The translations under genes were made by a program, and so were the position numbers. A stretch of 22,171 nucleotides of DNA, from contig CAADTZ010000075.1 in NCBI GenBank assembly GCA_900752015.1, positions 1 through 22,171 of the forward strand, written 5' to 3'. This stretch comes from an uncultured Collinsella sp. GTDB lineage: Bacteria; Actinomycetota; Coriobacteriia; Coriobacteriales; Coriobacteriaceae. Positions 15,033-20,762 of the stretch are shown here, one piece after another (the stretch's first letter is position 1; each line of letters begins with the position of its first letter). The notes under the pieces were generated by a model. That model had not been told where the DNA came from and ran no database searches. It saw nothing but the letters and a program-made list of their open reading frames with translations.

Positions 15033-15947
15033 ATGGCCGACAATCGCAAGCGTGCGCCTCGTGGCGGCAAGCAGGCTGCTTCTGGCTCGCGTCCGATTCG
15101 CCGCAATGACCGCGCTGCCGCTCCCAAGGGCCAGCGCGATCGCGCCCAGGCCGCACGTCCGCAGCGCGATCGCAACCGCGACGCTGTCCAGGCTCCCAAG
15201 GGCGAGTTTATCGAAGGTCGTCGTGCTGCCGCCGAGGCGCTACGCACTGGTTTTCCCATCAAGTGCGCGCTCATTGTCGAGGGTGGAGAGCGCGATGCCG
15301 CCTTGTCGCGCCTGGTCGACGACCTCAACGCCGCGGGCGTCCGCATTAAGTATGTGCCGCGCGCGCAGCTCGACGCACTGTCGAGCCATGGCGCTCATCA
15401 GGGCATCGCACTCGAGGTTGGCAACTTCCCCTATGCTGATGTCGCCGATATTCTCGACCGCGCAGGCGACGGTCCGGCGCTTGTCGTCGTGCTCGACCAT
15501 GTGACCGACGACGGCAACTTTGGCGCCATTGTGCGCTCCGCCGAGGTCGTGGGCGCGGCCGGCGTCGTCATCGCCAACAAGCGTGCCGCCGGCGTGACCG
15601 TGGGCAGCTACAAGACCTCGGCCGGTGCTGTCATGCATCTGCCTATCGCGCAGGTTCCCAATATTGCCCGTGCACTCGATGACCTCAAGGCCGCTGGTTT
15701 TTGGGTGGGCGGTGCTTCCGAGCACGCCGAGGGCAGTTGCTGGGATGCTCCCTTCGAAGGTCGCGTGGCGCTCGTCATGGGCTCCGAGGGCGACGGCATC
15801 TCGCGCCTGGTACTCGAGAAATGCGACTTTTTGACCAAGCTTCCCCAACGCGGCATGACCGAGAGCCTCAATGTTGCCCAGGCGACCACGGCGTTGTGCT
15901 TTGAGTGGCTGCGCCGCAACGCCGGCGAGCTCATGGGGGAGGAGTAG
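15033..15947 (+). CDS. rlmB: 23S rRNA (guanosine-2'-O-)-methyltransferase RlmB (TrmH family)
   Basis: The 304-residue SpoU/TrmH-family methyltransferase has a trefoil-knot fold. In E. coli RlmB methylates the ribose of G2251 in the 23S P loop. Residues 1-57 are a basic, low-complexity Arg/Lys/Gln/Ala extension that probably contacts RNA. The substrate-binding domain starts at about 58 (FIEGRRAAAEAL). SpoU motifs are NFGAIVRSAE (162-171), MGSEGDGISR (249-258) and LPQRGMTESLNVAQA (270-284). ATG 15033 follows AAGGAGG (15019-15025). The gene lies in the cysS-rlmB-yacP order, with 3 nt to yacP. Exact rRNA target is inferred from the family; another TrmH-family target cannot be ruled out. Confidence 0.9.
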   Translation: MADNRKRAPRGGKQAASGSRPIRRNDRAAAPKGQRDRAQAARPQRDRNRDAVQAPKGEFIEGRRAAAEALRTGFPIKCALIVEGGERDAALSRLVDDLNAAGVRIKYVPRAQLDALSSHGAHQGIALEVGNFPYADVADILDRAGDGPALVVVLDHVTDDGNFGAIVRSAEVVGAAGVVIANKRAAGVTVGSYKTSAGAVMHLPIAQVPNIARALDDLKAAGFWVGGASEHAEGSCWDAPFEGRVALVMGSEGDGISRLVLEKCDFLTKLPQRGMTESLNVAQATTALCFEWLRRNAGELMGEE

Positions 15948-15950
15948 CGC

Positions 15951-16628
15951 ATGTCCAAGAAGAACCGTGCCAAGTCCAAGGCCAAGCGCTTTGGCGAGGG
16001 CTCGGCCAAGCCGATTGTTTCGGCCGCGACCTACGGCGTGGGCGGCAATGCGTTTGCGCAGGCTATCGCCGACCCAGTCTCGACGGTGCACTCCAACAAG
16101 CCCGAGCTGCTGGTGGTCGACGGTTACAACGTGATTCACTGCACGCCGCGCTACGAAAAGCTCGTGTACGACCATTCCGACGATCCGTATTCCAGCGACG
16201 TCCACGATATGGCGCGCACCGCCCTCATCAACGACGTTGCTGCCTTTGCCCAGGGCCGTTACGAGGCCGTGATCGTGTTTGACGGCGCGGGCAATATCTC
16301 CAGTGAACGTCCCAACCTGCCGGCCCGCGGCGTGCGCATCGAGTTTTCGCCGACGGGCGTATCGGCCGACACCGTGGTGCAGAAGCTCTGCATCGAGGCG
16401 CGCGAGGAAGGCCGCGCGTGCTCCGTGGTATCGAGCGACGGCACGATCCAGGCTGTCGTCATGGGCAAGGGCGTCACGCGCATCTCGAGCCGCATGCTGG
16501 TGGACGAGATCAAACAGATCGACAACGACGTGCATGAGGCCGAGGAAGCACCCCAGATCAAGATGACCCTGGGCAGCCGCCTGAGCCCCGAGGCCCTGGC
16601 CAAGCTCAAGGCCCTTCGTGGCCGGTAG
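15951..16628 (+). CDS. yacP: YacP-like NYN-domain ribonuclease
   Basis: The 225-residue protein has a basic N-terminal tail (1-20) followed by a NYN (PIN-like) nuclease domain. Acidic residues expected in the active site are D57 (VVDGYNVI), D111 (VFDGAGN), D140 (SADTVV) and D163 (SSDGTIQ). In Bacillus the homologue Rae1/YacP is a ribosome-associated endoribonuclease that cuts mRNA in a translation-dependent way. The same activity here is inferred from family and from its place after rlmB. ATG 15951 is 3 nt after the rlmB stop, with GGAGGAG just before it. It appears to be the last gene of the disA operon. No clear terminator follows. Confidence 0.88.
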   Translation: MSKKNRAKSKAKRFGEGSAKPIVSAATYGVGGNAFAQAIADPVSTVHSNKPELLVVDGYNVIHCTPRYEKLVYDHSDDPYSSDVHDMARTALINDVAAFAQGRYEAVIVFDGAGNISSERPNLPARGVRIEFSPTGVSADTVVQKLCIEAREEGRACSVVSSDGTIQAVVMGKGVTRISSRMLVDEIKQIDNDVHEAEEAPQIKMTLGSRLSPEALAKLKALRGR

Positions 16629-16668
16629 GGGATTATCCATAGAGACCCGTTTCACAATTGGCTAGCCC

Positions 16669-16705
16669 GTTGAGTTGTAATCAATGGACTGCGGGTCGGC
16701 ATCGC
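16669..16705 (+). pseudogene. Possible remnant of a tRNA-Thr(TGT) 3' half
   Basis: CCGTTGA-GTTGTAA-TCAATGG (16668-16688) folds as a stem with a 7-nt loop carrying TGT where an anticodon would sit. Aligned without gaps, it and the next bases match the 3' half of the intact tRNA-Thr at 16877-16913 at about 24 of 37 positions. There is no recognisable acceptor or D arm. It may be a decayed tRNA copy, an att-type fragment, or chance. Confidence 0.3.
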
Positions 16706-16767
16706 CAAAACGAATAGTTTTTGGTTTTGGCGAACGGATAAAACTATTCGTTCTGGCGAATAGTTTT
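16703..16767. repeat. Palindromic repeat unit, family 1 (CGAATAGTTTT)
   Basis: A 20-bp arm at 16703-16722 (CGCCAAAACGAATAGTTTTT) is repeated inverted at 16739-16758 with two mismatches and a 16-nt spacer. A third CGAATAGTTTT at 16757-16767 makes a perfect 11-bp hairpin with 16740-16750. CGCCAAAAC/GTTTTGGCG (16703-16711, 16724-16732) is another. The hairpins are mutually exclusive. The origin could be a REP-like element. Confidence 0.75.
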
Positions 16768-16792
16768 GAGATGTGGTCGGGTGAAGGGCCTG

Positions 16793-16821
16793 TTGCGCCT
16801 CGTCCGCAATTCCTTTATTCT
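16793..16821 (+). promoter_or_regulatory. Candidate promoter of tRNA-Thr(TGT)
   Basis: TTGCGC (16793-16798) and TATTCT (16816-16821) are separated by 17 nt. A start near 16829 gives a short leader to the tRNA at 16852. Each box is imperfect (three and four of six). Confidence 0.45.
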
Positions 16822-16851
16822 TAACTGGCTTCGCGCGAAAGCGCCAAGTGT

Positions 16852-16926
16852 GCCAGTGTGGCGCAACGGTAGCGCAACTGATTTGTAATCAGTGGGTTGC
16901 AGGTTCGATTCCTGTCACTGGCTCCA
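16852..16926 (+). tRNA. tRNA-Thr (TGT)
   Basis: Full cloverleaf with acceptor GCCAGTG (16852-16858) pairing CACTGGC (16916-16922). The anticodon stem is ACTGA/TCAGT, with loop TTTGTAA giving anticodon TGT at 16884-16886. The T arm contains GGTTCGATTCC, and CCA is encoded. It reads ACA threonine codons. Confidence 0.97.
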
Positions 16927-16935
16927 TGAGAGTTT

Positions 16936-16975
16936 CGGGTTCTGTTCCCTTGTGGGACAGGGCCCGTTTCTTTTT
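16936..16975 (+). terminator. Terminator of tRNA-Thr(TGT)
   Basis: CGGG-tt-CTGTTCCC (16936-16949) pairs with GGGACAG-gg-CCCG (16954-16966) around a TTGT loop and is followed by TTTCTTTTT. It lies ten nt after the tRNA. Confidence 0.88.
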
Positions 16976-17015
16976 AGGTGGTGTGTCATCGGGTTGGCGC
17001 CCATCTCGTTTTCGG

Positions 17016-17158
17016 TTTGTCTCAATCTGTAACACGAAGAAGCTGAAAACCGTTCTAGCTGTTACAGAATGAGACGTAAGCTGAGGTCGATGCGTAATAT
17101 CTCGACCTGTAACAGATAGGGGAGAAAATGTTCTCTATATGTTACAGATCGAGACAAA
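17016..17158. repeat. Two 57-bp palindromic units, family 2 (TCTCRATCTGTAACA)
   Basis: Four copies of a 15-16 bp motif stand in the order forward, reverse, forward, reverse: 17019-17034, 17060-17075, 17100-17114 and 17140-17155. In each pair the arms differ at one position and enclose exactly 25 nt; each loop has an inner AGAA/TTCT pairing. The two outer copies extend to 19 nt (TTTGTCTC... / ...GAGACAAA). The layout is that of two REP-doublet (REPIN-like) hairpins. No gene in this segment is convincing. Confidence 0.85.
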
Positions 17159-17185
17159 AGCCGTGTCGAGCTCGGCTGCCCTCCT

Positions 17186-17305
17186 GAGCGTGGAAAATCT
17201 TCCGCCTAGTGAATGAGCGTGGATAATCTGCCACTTTGGATTCGATGGCACGGCAAAGTGGGAGATTATCCACGCTCGATTTCAAACGGAAGAAAATCCA
17301 CGCTC
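17186..17305. repeat. 120-bp nested palindrome, family 3 (GAGCGTGGATAATCT)
   Basis: Outer arms 17186-17204 and 17287-17305 share GAGCGTGGA...CTTCCG with a few central mismatches. Inner arms 17215-17238 and 17254-17277 are 24 bp with one mismatch, around a 15-nt loop. The order of the four GAGCGTGGAWWATCT copies is two forward then two reverse. The inner arms contain TTATCCACG, one base from the DnaA box TTATCCACA. Confidence 0.87.
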
Positions 17306-17532
17306 GATTTTGCCTGGGAAGAGCAATCTTCTGTCTGGGCAGCCCCGATCTCGACCTATATATAGGTGCAAATAAGCTGGTATCGAAGTTCGATACTGAA
17401 GGTGTACTCCACTACAGCAAAGTGTTACCTTGGGAAACGTCACCTCAGTATCCAAAACCACTGTCCTTCATATCCAAACTCAATAAAACCGCAGGTCACG
17501 GCTATATAGATACGCCCGGCACCGTGTATCTA
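17306..17532. other. AT-rich non-coding stretch with two perfect palindromes
   Basis: No convincing gene is visible here. A frame open from 17236 to 17628 begins inside the family 3 palindrome and runs through the tRNA promoter, so I do not accept it. By eye the stretch is clearly less GC-rich than the rest. It contains ACCTATATATAGGT (17354-17367) and GTATCGAA-g-TTCGATAC (17380-17396). Both are symmetric enough to be protein-binding sites, but no regulator can be named. Confidence 0.5.
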
Positions 17533-17542
17533 GAGGTTTTCG

Positions 17543-17572
17543 TTGACAGCCCCCAAGGTGGCATCGTATTAT
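17543..17572 (+). promoter_or_regulatory. Strong promoter of the tRNA-Tyr-Thr-Met(-tuf) cluster
   Basis: A perfect -35 TTGACA (17543-17548) and a -10 TATTAT (17567-17572, five of six) are spaced by 18 nt. The start should be near 17580, about 55 nt before tRNA-Tyr. The leader contains GGTCC/GGACC, which may help processing. The -35 block resembles that upstream of rpmG. Confidence 0.85.
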
Positions 17573-17634
17573 CTTCTTCGTTCGCGGGGGCGGCGGTCCA
17601 AAAGACCAAAGGACCTGCGGATACTTGAACGATT

Positions 17635-17716
17635 GGGAGTTTGCCCGAGTGGTTAATGGGGACGGGCTGTAAACCCGTTGGCTCTGCCTACATAGGTTCG
17701 AATCCTATAGCTCCCA
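17635..17716 (+). tRNA. tRNA-Tyr (GTA)
   Basis: Acceptor GGGAGTT (17635-17641) pairs AGCTCCC (17709-17715). The anticodon stem is ACGGG/CCCGT, with loop CTGTAAA giving anticodon GTA at 17669-17671. The long variable arm is that of a class II tRNA, as expected for bacterial tRNA-Tyr. The 3' end is followed by CCC, so CCA is not fully encoded. It is the first gene of the tRNA cluster. Confidence 0.96.
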
Positions 17717-17726
17717 CCCGTCAAGT

Positions 17727-17802
17727 GCCTGTATAGCTCAGTCGGTAGAGCACTTCGTTGGTAACGAAGAGGTCACCAGTTCAAGTCTGGTTGCAGGCTC
17801 CA
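17727..17802 (+). tRNA. tRNA-Thr (GGT)
   Basis: Acceptor GCCTGTA (17727-17733) pairs TGCAGGC. The anticodon stem-loop CTTCGTTGGTAACGAAG gives anticodon GGT, and CCA is encoded at 17800-17802. It is the second threonine tRNA in the window and reads ACC and ACU codons. It lies 10 nt after tRNA-Tyr. Confidence 0.97.
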
Positions 17803-17805
17803 TCC

Positions 17806-17882
17806 GGCGGTGTAGCTCAGTTGGTTAGAGCACACGGTTCATACCCGTGGCGTCACTGGTTCGAATCCAGTCACCGCTACCA
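17806..17882 (+). tRNA. tRNA-Met (CAT), probably elongator
   Basis: Acceptor GGCGGTG pairs CACCGCT (first pair G-U). The anticodon stem CACGG/CCGTG with loop TTCATAC gives CAT, and CCA is encoded. The anticodon stem lacks the three consecutive G-C pairs of initiator tRNA, so elongator Met is favoured. A lysidine-modified tRNA-Ile2 is the alternative. It lies 3 nt after tRNA-Thr. Confidence 0.92.
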
Positions 17883-17893
17883 TAGGTAACACG

Positions 17894-17924
17894 GTGGCTT
17901 CTCAATAGTATGTTGAGAGGCCAC
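17894..17924 (+). other. Hairpin between tRNA-Met and tuf
   Basis: GTGGCTTCTCAA (17894-17905) and TTGAGAGGCCAC (17913-17924) form a 12-bp stem with one G-U and a 7-nt loop. No T run follows, so it is more likely a processing signal separating the tRNAs from tuf mRNA than a full terminator. Confidence 0.6.
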
Positions 17925-17926
17925 TA

Positions 17927-17935
17927 TGGTATAAA
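17927..17935 (+). promoter_or_regulatory. Candidate extended -10 promoter for tuf
   Basis: TGGTATAAA gives a TGn extended -10 with TATAAA at 17930-17935. No good -35 lies 17 nt upstream. A start near 17942 would give tuf its own short leader, including the small hairpin GTCCC/GGGAC (17942-17956). Confidence 0.4.
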
Positions 17936-17978
17936 GGCAAAGTCCCGTCCGGGGACGACCTGTTAAGAGGAGGGCTTT

Positions 17979-19169
17979 ATGGCCAAAGAGAAGTTTGAGC
18001 GCACTAAGCCGCATGTTAACATCGGCACCATTGGTCACGTCGACCACGGCAAGACCACGCTGACCGCTGCCATCACCAAGGTTCTCTCCGAGACCGAGGG
18101 CTGCAAGGCTGACTTCACTGCGTTCGAGAACATCGACAAGGCTCCCGAGGAGCGCGAGCGCGGCATTACGATTTCCGTCTCCCACGTTGAGTACGAGACC
18201 GCTGCCCGTCACTACGCTCACGTTGACTGCCCGGGCCACGCTGACTACGTCAAGAACATGATCTCCGGCGCTGCTCAGATGGACGGCGCTATCCTGGTCA
18301 TCGCTGCTACCGACGGCCCCATGGCTCAGACCCGCGAGCACATCCTGCTCGCCCGTCAGGTCGGCGTTCCCTACATCGTCGTCTTCCTGAACAAGTGCGA
18401 CATGGTCGACGATGACGAGCTCATCGACCTCGTCGAGATGGAGACCCGTGAGCTCCTCTCCGAGTACGATTTCCCCGGCGACGACATCCCCGTCATCCGT
18501 GGCTCCGCTCTGGGCGCTCTCGAGGGCGACGCCAAGTGGATGGACGCCATTCGCGAGCTCATGAAGGCCGTCGACGAGTACATCCCGACGCCTGCTCGTA
18601 ACAACGACCTCCCGTTCCTGATGGCCGTTGAGGACGTTATGACCATCTCCGGCCGTGGTACCGTTGCTACTGGCCGTGTCGAGCGCGGTGAGCTCAAGCT
18701 CAACGAGCCCGTCGAGATCGTCGGCATCAAGGATACCCAGAACACCGTCGTTACCGGTATCGAGATGTTCCGTAAGTCCATGGACTTCTGCGAGGCTGGC
18801 GACAACGTCGGTCTGCTGCTCCGCGGCATCAAGCGTGAGGACATCGAGCGCGGCCAGGTTCTCTGCAAGCCCGGTTCGGTTACCCCGCACACCAAGTTCA
18901 CCGGCGAGATCTACGTTCTGACCAAGGAGGAGGGCGGCCGTCACACCCCGTTCTTCGATGGTTATCGTCCTCAGTTCTACTTCCGTACCACCGACGTTAC
19001 CGGTACGGTCAAGCTCCCCGAGGGCACCGAGATGGCTATGCCTGGTGACCACATCACCATCGAGGGCGACCTCATCCACCCGATCGCCATGGAGGAGGGC
19101 CTGCGCTTCGCTATCCGCGAGGGTGGCCACACCGTCGGTTCGGGCATCGTCTCCACGATCATTGAGTAA
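17979..19169 (+). CDS. tuf: Translation elongation factor Tu
   Basis: The 396-residue GTPase delivers aminoacyl-tRNA to the ribosome. The G domain has GHVDHGKT (19-26), DCPGH (83-87) and NKCD (138-141). Domains 2 and 3 are complete and end with RFAIREGGHTVGSGIVSTIIE. ATG 17979 follows AGGAGG (17968-17973). The codon choice is strongly biased, as expected for a very highly expressed gene. It lies directly after three tRNA genes, like E. coli tufB, and is closed by a strong terminator. Here tuf is not next to fusA in the visible sequence, unlike the str-operon copy of many bacteria. Confidence 0.98.
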   Translation: MAKEKFERTKPHVNIGTIGHVDHGKTTLTAAITKVLSETEGCKADFTAFENIDKAPEERERGITISVSHVEYETAARHYAHVDCPGHADYVKNMISGAAQMDGAILVIAATDGPMAQTREHILLARQVGVPYIVVFLNKCDMVDDDELIDLVEMETRELLSEYDFPGDDIPVIRGSALGALEGDAKWMDAIRELMKAVDEYIPTPARNNDLPFLMAVEDVMTISGRGTVATGRVERGELKLNEPVEIVGIKDTQNTVVTGIEMFRKSMDFCEAGDNVGLLLRGIKREDIERGQVLCKPGSVTPHTKFTGEIYVLTKEEGGRHTPFFDGYRPQFYFRTTDVTGTVKLPEGTEMAMPGDHITIEGDLIHPIAMEEGLRFAIREGGHTVGSGIVSTIIE

Positions 19170-19196
19170 ATTAGCTCTTTGATATAGCTGACTTAG

Positions 19197-19232
19197 AGAA
19201 CCCGGCACTTATATGGGTGCCGGGTTCTTTTC
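19197..19232 (+). terminator. Rho-independent terminator of tuf
   Basis: AGAACCCGGCAC (19197-19208) and GTGCCGGGTTCT (19217-19228) form a perfect 12-bp stem with an 8-nt loop, followed by TTTTCT. Confidence 0.95.
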
Positions 19233-19260
19233 TGCAATGGATATTGAGCCGTTGCTGGTG

Positions 19261-19308
19261 TCGAGAGGATCGATAATGGTCCTGGATGCACCGTCGATTA
19301 GCTCTCGA
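19261..19308. repeat. Imperfect inverted repeat between tuf and rpmG
   Basis: TCGAGAG-g-ATCGA (19261-19273) pairs with TCGAT-tag-CTCTCGA (19294-19308), giving twelve pairs with small bulges around a 20-nt loop. It lies between the tuf terminator and the rpmG promoter. Its function is unknown. Confidence 0.45.
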
Positions 19309-19373
19309 TGGCTTCATTGATGTGTTCCAAATATGAATGGATCCACCGAGAACCAATTGACTCGAGGTTTTCA

Positions 19374-19403
19374 TTGACAGCACTTACGTGGAGCTGATAA
19401 AGT
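19374..19403 (+). promoter_or_regulatory. Promoter of the rpmG-tRNA-Trp-secE-nusG unit
   Basis: A perfect -35 TTGACA (19374-19379) and a -10 TAAAGT (19398-19403, four of six) are separated by 18 nt. Eighteen bases ending with the -35 box (GAGGTTTTCATTGACAGC) match the tRNA cluster promoter at 17 of 18 positions. Confidence 0.75.
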
Positions 19404-19448
19404 AACAACTCGTGCCCGTACGGGGCGGAAATGAAAGGTTCAGGATAC

Positions 19449-19598
19449 ATGCGTACTCTAGTTACTCTTGCGTGCACTGAGTGCAAGCGCCGCAACTATA
19501 CGACCACCAAGAACAAGTCGACCATGCCTGATCGTATGGAGATCAAGAAGTATTGCCCCTGGTGCCGTCACCACACGCTGCACAAAGAGACTCGCTAG
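19449..19598 (+). CDS. rpmG: 50S ribosomal protein L33
   Basis: The 49-residue protein is the usual size for bacterial L33. It keeps two CxxC pairs (C9/C12 and C36/C39), so it is the zinc-binding (C+) form. Family segments RTLVTLACTECKRRNY and KKYCPWCRHHTLHKETR are intact. ATG 19449 is preceded by AAAGG and AGGA; the spacing of the former is long and of the latter short, so the start rests mainly on homology. It is followed 13 nt later by tRNA-Trp and then secE-nusG, the conserved order in many bacteria. Confidence 0.96.
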   Translation: MRTLVTLACTECKRRNYTTTKNKSTMPDRMEIKKYCPWCRHHTLHKETR

Positions 19599-19611
19599 TC
19601 TCTAGTCACAT

Positions 19612-19687
19612 ACGCCAGTAGTTCAATTGGTAGAGCATCGGTCTCCAAAACCGAGTGTTGAGGGTTCGAGTCCTTCCTGGCGTGCCA
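19612..19687 (+). tRNA. tRNA-Trp (CCA)
   Basis: Acceptor ACGCCAG (19612-19618) pairs CTGGCGT (19677-19683). The anticodon stem TCGGT/ACCGA with loop CTCCAAA gives anticodon CCA at 19645-19647. The 3' CCA is encoded. Its place between rpmG and secE is a widely conserved arrangement. Confidence 0.97.
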
Positions 19688-19696
19688 GTCATTATT

Positions 19697-19727
19697 CCGT
19701 AAGCTCCCACTTGGGGGCTTACGGTTT
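19697..19727 (+). terminator. Hairpin between tRNA-Trp and secE
   Basis: CCGTAAGCTCCC (19697-19708) and GGGGGCTTACGG (19713-19724) form a 12-bp stem with one G-U and an ACTT loop, followed by TTTACT. The T run is weak and secE follows at once, so partial termination or RNA processing is likely. Confidence 0.6.
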
Positions 19728-19763
19728 ACTCATGTATAAGCGCATTGCGCGGAGGTAACCCAA

Positions 19764-20102
19764 ATGGCCAACAAGAAGAACAAGAAGAAGGCTCAGCAGC
19801 CGGCACCTGCCAACAAAGCTGCCGCCAACTCCAAGGTTGAGGCCAAGAAGGCCGTTGCCAAGAAGAACGAGAAGGCTGCGAAGTCCAAGAAGAACGAGAA
19901 GCCTGGTTTCTTCGCCCGCACCAAGAAGTATTTCGCTTCGGTCAAGTCCGAGATGAAGCGTGTCACGTGGCCCGATAAGAAGGAGCTCGTGAACTACTCG
20001 GTTGTTGTTTGCGCTTCTCTGATCGTCGTCGGCGTCGTCATCGCTCTGCTCGATGCTGGCTTTGGCGAGGCTCTTGCTCTGTTCTCTGGATTGAGGGGCT
20101 AA
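19764..20102 (+). CDS. secE: Preprotein translocase subunit SecE
   Basis: The 112-residue protein clamps SecY in the plasma-membrane translocon. It has a long, Lys/Ala-rich cytosolic N-terminus (1-47). The conserved amphipathic segment EMKRVTWPDKKEL (63-75) follows, then a single transmembrane helix at about 77-97, the short Gram-positive SecE form. The N-terminal extension is longer than in Bacillus, a common actinobacterial trait. ATG 19764 follows GGAGGT (19751-19756). nusG starts 3 nt after the stop, the standard secE-nusG pair. Confidence 0.95.
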   Translation: MANKKNKKKAQQPAPANKAAANSKVEAKKAVAKKNEKAAKSKKNEKPGFFARTKKYFASVKSEMKRVTWPDKKELVNYSVVVCASLIVVGVVIALLDAGFGEALALFSGLRG

Positions 20103-20105
20103 ACC

Positions 20106-20642
20106 ATGTCTAAGCGTTGGTACGTCGTTCACACTTACTCTGGATACGAGAACCGCGTCAAGTCCGATCTCGAGCATCGCATCGAGACTATGGGCATGCA
20201 GGACCGTATCTTTGATATCGAGATTCCTATGGAGCGCGTCACCGAGATTAAAGAGGGTGGCAAGCGTGAGACCAAGGATTCCAAGATCTTCCCGGGTTAT
20301 GTCCTGGTCCGCATGGAGATGGATGACGATGCTTGGACGTGTGTTCGTAACACGCCTGGCGTCACCGGTTTCCTAGGCGGCAACGGCAAGCCCGCTCCGC
20401 TTTCCCGCGACGAGTACAACAAGATGACTCGTCGTCCCGGTAAGGGCGATTCGCCCAAGCGCACCTCGGTTGATATTGAGGTCGGTACGTCCGTCCGCGT
20501 CACCGATGGCCCGCTTACCGACTTTGATGGCAAGGTCTCCGAGGTTAACACCGAGGCTGGCAAGCTCAAGGTCACGCTGATGATCTTTGGCCGCGAGACG
20601 CCGGTCGAGCTCGACTTTAACCAGGTCGCTGTCATCGCTTAA
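20106..20642 (+). CDS. nusG: Transcription termination/antitermination factor NusG
   Basis: The 178-residue protein binds RNA polymerase and modulates pausing, termination and coupling to translation. The NGN domain covers about 3-112 (KRWYVVHTYSGYENRVK, then IFPGYVLVRM and TPGVTGFLG). The KOW domain covers about 125-178 (VGTSVRVTDGPLTDFDGKVSEVN). There is no long N-terminal extension of the kind seen in some actinobacteria. It is coupled to secE and followed after 120 nt by rplK. Confidence 0.97.
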   Translation: MSKRWYVVHTYSGYENRVKSDLEHRIETMGMQDRIFDIEIPMERVTEIKEGGKRETKDSKIFPGYVLVRMEMDDDAWTCVRNTPGVTGFLGGNGKPAPLSRDEYNKMTRRPGKGDSPKRTSVDIEVGTSVRVTDGPLTDFDGKVSEVNTEAGKLKVTLMIFGRETPVELDFNQVAVIA

Positions 20643-20698
20643 GTTTTCGTCCGTTCGCGCGAGCGTGCTTCTTCTGTGACTGCTCATCTCAGGAGTGC

Positions 20699-20727
20699 TT
20701 CTAACACGTGCGTGCTTACGATATAGC
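20699..20727 (+). promoter_or_regulatory. Candidate rplK-rplA promoter
   Basis: TTCTAA (20699-20704) and TATAGC (20722-20727) are separated by 17 nt in the nusG-rplK gap. Matches are modest. The gap also repeats GTGCTT three times, of unknown meaning. Confidence 0.3.
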
Positions 20728-20762
20728 AAGTACTTCACACTCGTGATTCGAAAGGAATGACC

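Noticed and set aside
16703..17305. CRISPR array
   Set aside because: Repeats are inverted pairs of three different sequences with irregular spacing and no direct-repeat/spacer periodicity; no cas genes are present.
17186..17305. Replication origin
   Set aside because: Only near-match DnaA boxes, too few and inside a repeat; there is no dnaA, dnaN or AT-rich unwinding element pattern.
17236..17628. Open frame of 130 codons on the plus strand
   Set aside because: It begins inside the family 3 palindrome, has no ribosome binding site, includes the strong TTGACA/TATTAT tRNA promoter and shows no recognisable domain.
17877..19208. Minus-strand open frame of 443 codons opposite tuf
   Set aside because: It is an artefact of the strong codon bias of tuf on the other strand.
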